From the NCBI RefSeq assembly GCF_021283305.1, contig NZ_JAJSOK010000011.1:1-64000 (forward strand): a DNA stretch of 64,000 bases, written 5' to 3'. A program made the translations under genes and the position numbers. The notes beneath the pieces were generated by a model. That model saw only the letters and a program-made list of their open reading frames with translations, searched no databases and was not told the origin of the DNA. Numbering within the stretch: position 1 is the stretch's first letter; each line of letters starts with the position of its first letter. This document shows, piece by piece, positions 49,631 through 58,347 of the stretch. The DNA comes from Pseudonocardia kujensis (lineage in GTDB: Bacteria > Actinomycetota > Actinomycetes > Mycobacteriales > Pseudonocardiaceae).

Positions 49631-50956
49631 TCACGACAGTGGACGGGGCCGTGGGGAAGACGCCACCGGGCGGAGTGTCAGAGCACTCGCTGCGCTGATG
49701 AGGCATCCGACCAGCATGTAGGTCGCGATCGCCGTCGAGCTCCCGAACCCGGTGATCAAGGCGGTAGCGGCCAAGGGCGCGAACGCCCCGCCAAGCACAG
49801 AGCCCAGCTGGATTCCCAGGGAGAGGGCCGAGTACCGGACCTCGGTGGAGAAGGCGTCCGAGAACAGCGCGCCCTGCGGCCCGTAGAGGAGGCTGTGAAT
49901 CAGCGACAGTCCGACGACGAGCGCGAGCGTTAGTAGGCCGGGCGAGCCGGAGTCGACCATGGGCCAGAAGGCGAACGACCAGAGTCCGAGGAGAACGGCG
50001 CCGCCCACGAAGACGGTCCGGCGGCCGAGCCGGTCCGACAGCAGTCCCGCCACAGGCAGGGCCACGAGCTCGACCGCGGAAGCGACCAGTACCGCGGCGA
50101 GCACCGTGTCCCGCGACATCCCGAGGATCGTCGGGTTGGTGGCGTAGGCAACGACGAAGGTGATGAAGACGTAGTACGTCAGGTTGATGGCGAGGTAGGC
50201 ACCGGCGGCCAGCAGGATCTGGCGGGGGTGTCGGCGCAGGGCCTCGATGACCGGTGAGCGACCGCGGGTTCTCGTGTTGGCGGATTGGAAGTCGTTGGTC
50301 TCCTCGAGCTTGAGCTGGATGACCACGGCGAGGGCGATGAGGATGATGCTGGCGAGGAACGGGATCCGCCAGCCCCAGGCTAGGAAGTCCTGCGGTGAGG
50401 TCGTTCCGCTGACCAGGAGGAACGCGCCGTTGGCCAGCAGGACTCCGCCGGGCGCGCCCGCGGCGGCGAAGCTGCCGTAGAAGCCGCGTCTGTTCGCGGG
50501 CGAGTTCTCCGTGGCCAGGAGGATCACTCCGCCCTGCTGCCCGCCGACGGTGATCCCCTGGAGGAAGCGCAGCGCGACGAGCAGGATCGGGGCGGCGACC
50601 CCGATCGTGGCGTAGGAGGGCAGCAGCCCGATCACCGTGGTGACGGCCCCCATCGCGACCAGGGCTGTGACCAGGGTCTTCTTGCGGCCGATCGTGTCGC
50701 CGATGTGGCCGAACAGCGCGCCGCCGAAGGGGCGGGCCACGAACGCGACGCCGAACGTCGCGAAGGACAGCAGTGTGCCGGTCAGCGGGTCCTGGGAGGG
50801 GAAGAACAGGGTCGGGAAGACGAGGGCTGCGGCGGTGCCGTAGATGAAGAAGTCGTACCATTCGATGCTCGCGCCCGCCCATGAGGCGAAGGCGACGGCG
50901 GCGGTCCGGCGTCGGCTCGGGGCGGTGGGCAGGGTGGGGGATGGCAGCTCTGACAT
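49631..50956 (-). CDS. MFS transporter, metabolite:H+ symporter (MHS) family
   Basis: A 441-residue transporter with about 12 hydrophobic segments; FASWAGASIEWYDFFIYGTA, GHIGDTIGRKKTLV and LRFLQGITVGGQQGG are MHS hallmarks. Last gene of the leftward acyl-CoA dehydrogenase-SDR-MFS unit (gap 19 bases from the SDR stop). It probably imports the acid or alcohol degraded by the 49.6-64 kb module. Related to the transporter at 19561-20955. Confidence 0.88.
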   Translation of the reverse strand: MSELPSPTLPTAPSRRRTAAVAFASWAGASIEWYDFFIYGTAAALVFPTLFFPSQDPLTGTLLSFATFGVAFVARPFGGALFGHIGDTIGRKKTLVTALVAMGAVTTVIGLLPSYATIGVAAPILLVALRFLQGITVGGQQGGVILLATENSPANRRGFYGSFAAAGAPGGVLLANGAFLLVSGTTSPQDFLAWGWRIPFLASIILIALAVVIQLKLEETNDFQSANTRTRGRSPVIEALRRHPRQILLAAGAYLAINLTYYVFITFVVAYATNPTILGMSRDTVLAAVLVASAVELVALPVAGLLSDRLGRRTVFVGGAVLLGLWSFAFWPMVDSGSPGLLTLALVVGLSLIHSLLYGPQGALFSDAFSTEVRYSALSLGIQLGSVLGGAFAPLAATALITGFGSSTAIATYMLVGCLISAASALTLRPVASSPRPRPLS

Positions 50957-50975
50957 CGCAGGAGGACCTTCCGGG

Positions 50976-51698
50976 TCAGACGAGCGTGTGACCGCCGTCG
51001 ATGGTGAGGACGTGGCCGTTCATGTACGGGTTGCCCATGAGGAACAGGGCGGCGTCGGCGACCTCGCCCGGTGACCCGATCCGCTTGCCGGGCAGCTGCT
51101 CGGCGATCGCGGCCACCTTCGCCGCTCGGGTGTCGCCGAAGAAGCCGTCGAGCAGGGGGGTGTCGACGTAGCCGGGGGACAGGACGTTGCAGCGGATCGG
51201 GGCGAGCTCGGTGACCAGCGAGCGCATGAGTGCCTCGACGGCCGCGCAGGAGGCGCCGGCCACGGCCTCGCGAGCCATGGGGCGGGTCCCGGCGATGCCG
51301 GACATCAGGGTGATGGACCCGGCCGGGGCGAGCAGTGGTGCGGCATGCCTGCTCGCATGGAAGGCCGACCAGAAGCGCAGGTCCATGGCCGGTCGCACCG
51401 CGTCGGCGCGGGCGTCGACGACCGGGGTCGGCACGAGTTTCGACGGGGTCACGAGCAGGTGGTCGAGCCGGCCTGCCGACTGCAGGAAGTTCTTGATCGC
51501 GTCCTCGTCGGAGACGTCGACCACCCGCCCCTCGGCGACGGAACCCAGCCGGGTCAGCGCCTTGGCGAGCCGATCGGGGTCCCGTCCGCCCACGACCACT
51601 CGCGCAGCTCCGCGGGCCACTGCCAGTTCGGCAGTGGCCAGGCCGAGCCCGGACGTCCCGCCGAGCACGACGACGGTCGTGCCCTCGACGCCCTTCAT
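50976..51698 (-). CDS. Short-chain dehydrogenase/reductase lacking the canonical YxxxK pair
   Basis: A 240-residue SDR. The cofactor site VVVLGGTSGLGLATAELA and the C-terminal GSPGEVADAALFLMGNPYMN are typical, and S133 is in the expected place (TLMSGIAG). The catalytic YxxxK is replaced: the aligned stretch is EAVAGASCAAVEAL, with alanine (A147) for tyrosine and cysteine (C151) for lysine. The reductase step may therefore be altered or lost. Its start overlaps the acyl-CoA dehydrogenase stop as ATGA. Confidence 0.85.
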   Translation of the reverse strand: MKGVEGTTVVVLGGTSGLGLATAELAVARGAARVVVGGRDPDRLAKALTRLGSVAEGRVVDVSDEDAIKNFLQSAGRLDHLLVTPSKLVPTPVVDARADAVRPAMDLRFWSAFHASRHAAPLLAPAGSITLMSGIAGTRPMAREAVAGASCAAVEALMRSLVTELAPIRCNVLSPGYVDTPLLDGFFGDTRAAKVAAIAEQLPGKRIGSPGEVADAALFLMGNPYMNGHVLTIDGGHTLV

Positions 51699-52834
51699 CG
51701 CATGCCCGCCTCGCGGAGTAGGGACCGGGCGATCAGTACTTTCTGGACCTCGCTGGTGCCCTCGTAGATCCGGTAGAGCCGGGCGTCACGGAAGAGCCGC
51801 TCGACCGGCGTCGTGCTCAGGTAGCCCAGCCCGCCGTGCACCTGTACTCCCCGGTCGGTGATGCGCCCCGCCATCTCGCTGCAGTACAGCTTGGCGGCGG
51901 AGGGGCCGGTGGAGGTGTCCGCTCCGCTGTCGTAGCGGGCAGCGGCGTCGAGGACCAGGGCGCGGCCCGCGGCGAGCTCCGCGTGGGACTCGGCGAGCAT
52001 GGCCTGGACCAGCTGGAACTCCCCGATCGGACGACCACCCTGTCGGCTCGCCGCGGCGTGAGCGACGGACTCGTCGAGCACCCGCTGGGAGAGCCCGACG
52101 CACAGCGCGGCGATGTGCAGCCGCCCGCGGGAGAGCACGGTCATCGCGCTGCGGAAGGCCCGACCCTCCTCGCCGACCAATCGCTCGGCCGGTACCCGGA
52201 CGCCGTCGAGGTGGACCTCGGCGGTCCACGCCCCGTGCTGGCCCATCTTGGCGTCCCGGGGGCCGACGCCGAGACCGGGGGTTCCGGCGTCCACCAGGAA
52301 CGCCGAGATCTCCCGCGCCTCGGTGCCCGTCCGGGCGAAGACCACGAAGAGGTCGGCCAGCGGGGCGTTGGTGATGTAGCGCTTGGTGCCGTCGAGCACC
52401 CAGTCCGTGCCGTCACGGCGGGCGGTGGTCCGCATTCCGGACGGGTCGGAGCCGGCCTCGGACTCGGTGAGGGCGAAGGACGCGACGGCCTTGCCCGCCG
52501 CGAGGCTCGGCAGGAACTCCGCGCGCTGGGCCTCGGAGCCGAACCGGGCGATCACCTGGCCCGCGATGCCGTTGTTGGTGCCGAACAGCGAGCGGAAGGC
52601 GGGCGCGGTGTACCCGAACTCGAAGGCGAGCCGCACGTCCTCGCTCATGGTGACGCCGAGCCCGCCGTACTCCTCGGGCAGGGCGTACCCGAACAGCCCC
52701 ATCTCGGCGGCGGCGGCGCGGATGTCCTCGGGGACGGCGTCGGTCTCCTCGATCTCCTGCTCTCGGGGGACGACGAGGTCGCGCACCAGCCTGCGTACGG
52801 CGGTGACGACCTGTGCGAAGGATTCTGCGTCCAC
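51695..52834 (-). CDS. Acyl-CoA dehydrogenase
   Basis: A 379-residue FAD enzyme introducing a 2,3-double bond into acyl-CoA. FAD-binding signature FALTESEAGSDPSGMRTTAR, KRYITNAPLADLFVVFAR, and the C-terminal catalytic-base region RIYEGTSEVQKVLIAR with E in YEGTSE. First gene of the leftward unit; a copy of the 19-bp dyad lies 65 bases upstream of its start. Forms the beta-oxidation core with the enoyl-CoA hydratase and thiolase encoded to the right. Confidence 0.92.
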   Translation of the reverse strand: MDAESFAQVVTAVRRLVRDLVVPREQEIEETDAVPEDIRAAAAEMGLFGYALPEEYGGLGVTMSEDVRLAFEFGYTAPAFRSLFGTNNGIAGQVIARFGSEAQRAEFLPSLAAGKAVASFALTESEAGSDPSGMRTTARRDGTDWVLDGTKRYITNAPLADLFVVFARTGTEAREISAFLVDAGTPGLGVGPRDAKMGQHGAWTAEVHLDGVRVPAERLVGEEGRAFRSAMTVLSRGRLHIAALCVGLSQRVLDESVAHAAASRQGGRPIGEFQLVQAMLAESHAELAAGRALVLDAAARYDSGADTSTGPSAAKLYCSEMAGRITDRGVQVHGGLGYLSTTPVERLFRDARLYRIYEGTSEVQKVLIARSLLREAGMR

Positions 52835-52898
52835 GGTTCCTCATCGATCGGTGGCCGGGCGGTACGGACGCAGTGAACGGACTCCGGGCACGGGGGCG

Positions 52899-52917
52899 GT
52901 GTTCAAACTTTGGGCAC
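52899..52917. promoter_or_regulatory. 19-bp dyad, copy A (acyl-CoA dehydrogenase promoter)
   Basis: GTGTTCAAACTTTGGGCAC, an imperfect TGTTCAA-N3-TTGRRCA dyad. It differs at one base from copy B (53571-53589) and shares its arms with copies C and D. Probable binding site of the activator encoded at 54903-56573. Confidence 0.65.
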
Positions 52918-52923
52918 GAAGCC

Positions 52924-53190
52924 TCAGAAGGCCCGCTCGGGCCGGATGTGCTCGTGTACGAGGTCCAGGAACGCGGCAAGGGACCGGGACGGCGGGTGCT
53001 CGGCGTAGGTAACCACCGCGAGGGTCCATGACAGGTCGGCGGCGACCGGGATCGTCTGCAGCGGGTGTTCGCAGGCGAGCGCCCCCTCTGGGGGATCAGC
53101 GCGACGCCGAGACCGGGCTCGGCGTAGTCGGGTATGGCCGTCAGCTCGGTGGCCTCCTGACCACGGCGCACGAGTGCGCGATGGGCGAAG
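52924..53190 (-). pseudogene. Remnant of a LysR-type regulator (C-terminal part)
   Basis: The minus strand holds AIPDYAEPGLGVALIPQ in one frame and TIPVAADLSWTLAVVTYAEH, then RSLAAFLDLVHEHIRPERAF, in another, ending at 52924. This is the end of the effector domain of a LysR regulator, split by a frameshift and without its DNA-binding part. It lies between the dyad and the thiolase promoter and is probably an evolutionary leftover. Confidence 0.6.
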
Positions 53191-53570
53191 GCGGCGGCGA
53201 GGCCGTCCGATGGCCGCAGCCGTCGGGCATGTCCAGGGTCGCCCAGCTCTGGCTCTGCACGTCGGCGCGTTGTCCCCGGGACATGCAGCCGGGCGCTGCG
53301 CTGCCGGTCGCGCCGTCGGCGCAACCCCGAGGACCGGTGGTTCACCCACCGCGGCCACGCCCCGGCGGTCGAGCCGAGGGCACTGCATACTGAGCACCCC
53401 TCACCGTCCCGGTGCGGGAGACCTTCTACAGCGGTGGCCGCAAGTGCTACACCGACTACCCGTCCGTCGGGCAGGAGGACGGCTTCACCACCGTCCCCGG
53501 GGACGACGCTGTCGGGTCCCGGTACGCGGAAGCCCGGGCTCGGAAGCGCACGACGTGGTCGACCTGGCGG
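53191..53570 (+). other. Gap; possible short protein fragment, unidentified
   Basis: No complete gene. A plus-strand stretch around 53412-53550 reads FYSGGRKCYTDYPSVGQEDG and VPGDDAVGSRYAEARARK, which looks more protein-like than the surrounding frames and may be a relic of an unknown gene. It runs into the dyad at 53571 without a start signal. Confidence 0.3.
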
Positions 53571-53589
53571 GTGTGCAAACTTTGGGCAC
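53571..53589. promoter_or_regulatory. 19-bp dyad, copy B (thiolase promoter)
   Basis: GTGTGCAAACTTTGGGCAC, 62-80 bases before the thiolase start; 18 of 19 bases match copy A. Confidence 0.65.
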
Positions 53590-53650
53590 TCGCACTGACG
53601 TCGGGGGTCGGAGAGTGGACCTGTCGGATAAGTCTCGGTGAGGAGAACCT

Positions 53651-54859
53651 GTGCGGCGAGCGGCCATCGTCCAGCCCTTGAGGACCCCGGTAGGAACGTT
53701 CGGCGGCGCTTTGCGGGACGTTCCGGTGGAGGACCTCGGGGCCGTCGCGGTGCGGGCGGTGGTCGAGCGGTCCGGGGTGGACCCCGAGCGGATCGACGAC
53801 GTCGTGTTCGCCCAGTCCTACGCGAACTCCGAGGTCCCCTGCGTCGGCCGTTGGGTCGCGTTGCACGCGGGTCTGCCTGAGCACGTGCCTGGGATGCAGC
53901 TGGACCGCCGCTGCGGCGGCGGGCTCCAATCGCTGGTCACGGCCGCGATGATGGTCCAGACCGGCGCTGCGAACGTCGTGCTGGCGGGCGGCGTTGAGTC
54001 CATGAGCCGAATCGAGTACTACTCCGCGGCGGTCCGGTGGGGCGCCCGGGCGGGCACGGTGTCGCTCTACGACCGCCTCGACCGCGGCCGGGAGCGTTCT
54101 CAGCCCGAGGCCCGCTTCGGCCCGATCTCCGGCATGGTCGAGACGGCCGAGAACCTCGCGTCGGACTTCGGCCTGACCCGTGAGGCAGCCGACGCCTACG
54201 CCGCGCGCAGCCATCAGCGCGCCGCGGCCGCCTGGAAGCAGGGCCGCTTCGACGCGGAGCTGGTCCCAGTCGAGGTCCCGCAGCGCCGCGGTGAGCCGGT
54301 CCTGGTCAGCCGGGACGAGGGGGTCCGCCCGGACTCGACGGCCGCGAGCCTCGCCCGGCTGCGGACCGTGATGCCGGGCGGCACGGTCACCGCGGGGAAC
54401 GCCAGCCAGCAGAACGACGCTGCGGCCGCCTGCCTCGTCGTCGCCGAGGATGCGGTGGAGGCGCTCGGGCTCGAGCCTCTTGGCTACCTCGACTCCTGGG
54501 CGGCGGCCGGGTGCGCGCCGTCTCGCATGGGCTTCGGTCCGGTTCCGGCGGTGGAGCGGCTCGCGGCGCGGGTCGGGACCGACACCCGGACCCTGCTCGA
54601 CGACATGACGCTCGTCGAGCTGAACGAGGCTTTCGCCGTGCAGGTGCTCGCGGTGCTGGAGGGGTGGGGCTGGCACGACCACGACCGGCTCAACGTGCTC
54701 GGTTCCGGCATCTCCCTGGGACACCCGATCGGTGCGACGGGGGTCCGGATGGTCACCACCCTGTTGCACGAGCTGCGCCGCCGAGGCGGCGGTCGGGGGC
54801 TGGCCACGATGTGCATCGGCGGCGGCCAGGGCATGGCCGCGGTGCTGGAGAGCGCCTGA
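53651..54859 (+). CDS. Acetyl-CoA C-acetyltransferase / 3-ketoacyl-CoA thiolase
   Basis: A 402-residue thiolase cleaving 3-ketoacyl-CoA to acetyl-CoA (or propionyl-CoA for methyl-branched substrates) and a shortened acyl-CoA. Nucleophile C88 in LDRRCGGGLQS, then VELNEAFAVQ, GHPIGATGVRM and the second cysteine in CIGGGQGMA. GTG at 53651 follows TGAGGAGAA. It precedes the activator gene by 43 bases and may be co-transcribed with it. Confidence 0.92.
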   Translation: MRRAAIVQPLRTPVGTFGGALRDVPVEDLGAVAVRAVVERSGVDPERIDDVVFAQSYANSEVPCVGRWVALHAGLPEHVPGMQLDRRCGGGLQSLVTAAMMVQTGAANVVLAGGVESMSRIEYYSAAVRWGARAGTVSLYDRLDRGRERSQPEARFGPISGMVETAENLASDFGLTREAADAYAARSHQRAAAAWKQGRFDAELVPVEVPQRRGEPVLVSRDEGVRPDSTAASLARLRTVMPGGTVTAGNASQQNDAAAACLVVAEDAVEALGLEPLGYLDSWAAAGCAPSRMGFGPVPAVERLAARVGTDTRTLLDDMTLVELNEAFAVQVLAVLEGWGWHDHDRLNVLGSGISLGHPIGATGVRMVTTLLHELRRRGGGRGLATMCIGGGQGMAAVLESA

Positions 54860-54902
54860 TCGGCGGGTTACCGTCAAGCGGGAACTGATAGGAGGAGTCG
54901 GC

Positions 54903-56573
54903 ATGGACGTCGCGCCCGCCACGGCTGAGCTGCCCGCCACGGCGGCGGCCGACATCAGGACCTCCTGGGAGCGGTCCTGGTCCGCCGGCGTGCGTCCGGA
55001 CCTCTCCCTGGAGCGGCTCGACACCGTCGAGGTCGACACCGGGAGCAGGCTGCTCCGGGCCGCACTCCCGGTGCTCGACCGCGTCGCCGACGCCCTCTCA
55101 GAGACGTCGTACTTCACCGTCCTCGCCGACAACGCCGCGCGGATCGTGCACCGCGGCCGGATCAGCCACCGCATCTCCGACGTCCTCGACCACACCGGCG
55201 TCGTCCTCGGCAGGCAGTTCACCGAGGACTCCACGGGTACGAATGCGATCGCCGCCCCCTTCGAGCTGCGCCGCGGGGTCGCAGTGCGCGGTGGCGAACA
55301 TTTCGCGCAGTCGCTGCGGGTCTACAGCTGCTACGGCTACCCGATCATCAACCCGGTCACCCGCAGGCTGGAGGGGGTGCTCGACCTGGCGGGACGGGCC
55401 GGCGAGGAGAACCCGCTGTTCGGGCCCTTCCTACGCCAGGCCGTCGAGGACATCGAACGGGCCCTGCTCGCCGACTCGCGAGCCGCCGGGCGACGGCTGC
55501 TCTCCGCCTTCGACGCGGCTGCGAGCAGGCGCGAGGACCGGGCCCTGCTCGCCCTCGGCGCGGACGGCGAGGTGGTCGTGGCCAACCGGACGGCGATGGA
55601 CCACCTCGACGCCGACGACCACTCCCGGCTGCGTGAGCTCACCGACCGGGCCCGCACCGGCTTCGGTCGCACGGACGTGCGGTTCGGCACCGCCCGCGGG
55701 CTCGACCTCCAGGTGACCATCGACATCGCGGACGGCCAGGGCAACGCGCTGATCTCGTTCGCGCCCGTCTACACCCGGCGGCGCGGGACTGCCGTCGCCC
55801 CGATCGCGGCCGGCGAGGTGGAACGGGAGCTGGACCGGTGCCGCGCCCACCGGCTCGCCACGGTGGTGGTGGGCGAACCCGGCACCGGACGCAGCCACAC
55901 CGCCCGGCAGCTCGCCGGGCCGGACACCACCGTAGTCGGGGTGAGCTGCGCGGACGTCGACCAGGTCGGACGAGTCGCCTGGCTGGACCGGGTTCGCACC
56001 GCAGCGGCCGGGGAGGCCCTCGTCGTGGTGGAGGACTTCGACCTCCTCGACGACCACCTGCTGCGCGCCGTGGGGGAGCGGATCGCAGGCGGCGCCTGGA
56101 TCGTGCTCACCGGCCCACCGATGGCACAGCTCGGGCCCGAGCACCGCTACCTGGCCTTCCGCTGTCTCGGGCGGGTCGAGCTCAGCCCGTTGCGGGACCG
56201 GCGTTCGGAGATCCCCGCGCTGGCCCGGCGGATGCTCGCCGAAGCAACCGGAGGGTCCGCCCGCTTCACCCCGCCCACGCTGGCCCGGCTGGCCGAGCTG
56301 GACTGGCCCGGGAACCTGCGGGAGCTGGCCCACGTCGTGCGGACCGTCGCGGGCAGACGCAGCGCCGGCGACATCCTGGTCTCCGACCTTCCGCCGGACT
56401 ACCGGTCCGCGCCGGAGGCCGCGCGGATGAGCCCGTGGGAGCGGTCCGAGCACGACGCGATCCTCGCGGCACTGGAGCGCAACCACGGCAACAAGGTGGC
56501 TGCGGCCCGAGACCTCGGCATCAGCCGCGGCACCCTCTACAACCGGCTTCGCACGCTGCGGATCAAGGCCTGA
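54903..56573 (+). CDS. AcoR/MimR-like transcriptional activator (GAF, degenerate AAA, Fis-type HTH)
   Basis: A 556-residue regulator. Residues about 50-200 are a GAF-like sensor (GRQFTEDSTGTNAIAAPFEL is the signature of AcoR-type proteins), 320-480 a shortened AAA+ domain (Walker A GEPGTGRS at 324-331 with R330 for lysine, Walker B LVVVED at 373-378, and WPGNLREL at 468-475), and 517-553 a Fis-type HTH (KVAAARDLGISRGTLYNRLR). The GAFTGA loop needed to contact sigma-54 is absent, as in actinobacterial relatives such as MimR, so it probably acts with a sigma-70-type polymerase. AGGAGGAG precedes the start. Likely ligand: an alcohol, ketone or aldehyde of the module. Confidence 0.9.
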   Translation: MDVAPATAELPATAAADIRTSWERSWSAGVRPDLSLERLDTVEVDTGSRLLRAALPVLDRVADALSETSYFTVLADNAARIVHRGRISHRISDVLDHTGVVLGRQFTEDSTGTNAIAAPFELRRGVAVRGGEHFAQSLRVYSCYGYPIINPVTRRLEGVLDLAGRAGEENPLFGPFLRQAVEDIERALLADSRAAGRRLLSAFDAAASRREDRALLALGADGEVVVANRTAMDHLDADDHSRLRELTDRARTGFGRTDVRFGTARGLDLQVTIDIADGQGNALISFAPVYTRRRGTAVAPIAAGEVERELDRCRAHRLATVVVGEPGTGRSHTARQLAGPDTTVVGVSCADVDQVGRVAWLDRVRTAAAGEALVVVEDFDLLDDHLLRAVGERIAGGAWIVLTGPPMAQLGPEHRYLAFRCLGRVELSPLRDRRSEIPALARRMLAEATGGSARFTPPTLARLAELDWPGNLRELAHVVRTVAGRRSAGDILVSDLPPDYRSAPEAARMSPWERSEHDAILAALERNHGNKVAAARDLGISRGTLYNRLRTLRIKA

Positions 56574-56586
56574 CGTGCAGTCGGTC

Positions 56587-56605
56587 CTGTCCAAGGATTG
56601 AACAG
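56587..56605. promoter_or_regulatory. 19-bp dyad, copy C (aldehyde dehydrogenase promoter)
   Basis: CTGTCCAAGGATTGAACAG, the best palindrome of the set. The outer arms GGTCC/GGACC extend the symmetry to 56583-56609. It lies 93-111 bases before the aldehyde dehydrogenase start and just after the activator stop, so it could also act as a terminator hairpin, but the core matches the other three copies. Confidence 0.6.
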
Positions 56606-56697
56606 GACCGCGACCCGCACCCGGGCAGCCTTCGAAGGTGATCAGCGACGGGGCCGGATCGACGCGGCCTCGTCCTCACCCCGACGAAGGGACGGAC

Positions 56698-58263
56698 GTG
56701 ACCGCCACCGGATCGGCTCAGACATCGTCGGAGCTGCAGACCGCCCTCGGTGCGATGTGGGGGTCCCGCGACCCCGACGTACGCCTGCAGGAGCTGGTGA
56801 ACCAGGCCCCGTCCGGCAGCCCGCTCCTGTTGATCGACGGCGAACGTCGGGAGGCGCACTCCGGTGCTCGTTTCGACAACGTTGACCCCACCACCGAGCG
56901 GGTCATGGGCTCGACCGCCGACGCCGGGCCCGAGGACGTCGAGGAGGCCATCGCCGCGGCCAGGCGGGCCTTCGACGAGACGACCTGGGCGACCGACCAC
57001 GCCTTCCGTCGCCGCTGCCTCGAGCAGCTCCACGCGGGCCTCGTCCGGGTGGCCGACGACCTGCGGGCCACCGCGGTGTGGGAGGTGGGAGCCGCGGTAC
57101 GGACGACGCACGCCTTCCACAGCGACTTCGCCCTCGACCTGCTGCCGTGGTTCGCCGAGCTCGCGGAGTCCTACGACTACGACCTCACGCTGCCGGACCA
57201 GCCCTGGGCGGCCGGGACCCGCAGGCTGATCGCCCGGGAACCGGTCGGCGTGGTCGCGGCGATCACCCCGTGGAACTTCCCACTCTACACGGCGATGACG
57301 AAGATCGCCCCGGCGCTCGCCTCCGGAAACACCGTGATCCTCAAGCCCGCGCCGCAGACCCCGTGGCACGCCACGCTGCTGGCCCGGGTCGTGGCGGAGG
57401 AGACCGACATCCCGGCAGGGGTGCTGAACATCGTGCCGACCTCGGACAACGCGGTCGCCGAGATCCTGACCACCGACCGTCGGGTGGACATGGTCCACTT
57501 CACCGGTTCCACCGCCGTCGGCAGGAAGATCATCACCAATAGCGCCGAGCGCATCGGCCGGGTCGCGCTCGAGCTCGGCGGCAAGTCCGCCAACATCCTG
57601 CTCGACGACGCCCCGATCGCCGACATCGTCCCGGTCGCGGCCGGGATGGTCTGCTGGTCGGCCGGCCAGGGCTGCGTGTTGCCCACGAGGCTCCTGGTCC
57701 CACAGGACCGGTACGACGAGGCCGTGCAACTGGCGACCGCGGCCTACCACGGCATCGCCTACGGCGACCCCCGCGACCCCCTGGTGATCCAGGGCCCGCA
57801 GGTCAGCGCGGTCCAGCGGGAACGCGTCCTGTCCTTCATCGAGAAAGGCGAGGCCGAGGGCGCGACCCTGCTCGCAGGTGGCGGCATCCCGGCCCATCTC
57901 GACACCGGGTACTTCGTCGAGCCCACCCTGTTCGGCGACGTCGACCGGAACGCCACCATCGCCCAGCAGGAGATCTTCGGCCCCGTGCTGTGCCTGATGC
58001 CCTACCGGGACGAGGCGGACGCGATCGCGCTCGCCAACGGCACGGCCTACGGCCTGGCCGGGTCGGTGTTCAGTGCCGACCAGGATCGTGCGGTGTCGGT
58101 CGCGCGCCGGGTGCGCTCCGGGATGATGTCGGTCAACGGCGGCTTCTTCTACGCCCGCGACCTGCCGGTCGGCGGCTACAAACAGAGCGGGCTCGGCCAC
58201 GAGTGCGGCGTCCAGGGATTCGAGGAGTTCCTGGAGACCAAGGCAATCGCCATCGGGGTCTGA
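56698..58263 (+). CDS. NAD(P)-dependent aldehyde dehydrogenase
   Basis: A 521-residue ALDH-superfamily enzyme oxidising an aldehyde to an acid. Catalytic C326 in SAGQGCVLPT, general base E292 in LELGGKSAN, N193 in TPWNFP, cofactor segment FTGSTAVGRKI. GTG at 56698 follows GAAGGGAC; the N-terminus (about 35 residues before the usual start of similarity) is somewhat long. Works on the product of the alcohol dehydrogenase encoded next. Confidence 0.92.
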   Translation: MTATGSAQTSSELQTALGAMWGSRDPDVRLQELVNQAPSGSPLLLIDGERREAHSGARFDNVDPTTERVMGSTADAGPEDVEEAIAAARRAFDETTWATDHAFRRRCLEQLHAGLVRVADDLRATAVWEVGAAVRTTHAFHSDFALDLLPWFAELAESYDYDLTLPDQPWAAGTRRLIAREPVGVVAAITPWNFPLYTAMTKIAPALASGNTVILKPAPQTPWHATLLARVVAEETDIPAGVLNIVPTSDNAVAEILTTDRRVDMVHFTGSTAVGRKIITNSAERIGRVALELGGKSANILLDDAPIADIVPVAAGMVCWSAGQGCVLPTRLLVPQDRYDEAVQLATAAYHGIAYGDPRDPLVIQGPQVSAVQRERVLSFIEKGEAEGATLLAGGGIPAHLDTGYFVEPTLFGDVDRNATIAQQEIFGPVLCLMPYRDEADAIALANGTAYGLAGSVFSADQDRAVSVARRVRSGMMSVNGGFFYARDLPVGGYKQSGLGHECGVQGFEEFLETKAIAIGV

Positions 58264-58265
58264 CG

Positions 58266-58284
58266 GTGTGCAAAGCCTGAACAG
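58266..58284. promoter_or_regulatory. 19-bp dyad, copy D (alcohol dehydrogenase promoter)
   Basis: GTGTGCAAAGCCTGAACAG, 64-82 bases before the alcohol dehydrogenase start and three bases after the aldehyde dehydrogenase stop. Left arm matches copy B, right arm matches copy C. Confidence 0.6.
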
Positions 58285-58347
58285 AGTGCTCCCGGTCATC
58301 GCCGCGAGCATCGATCCGGACACCGCAACGACGCGAGAGGACCAGTC

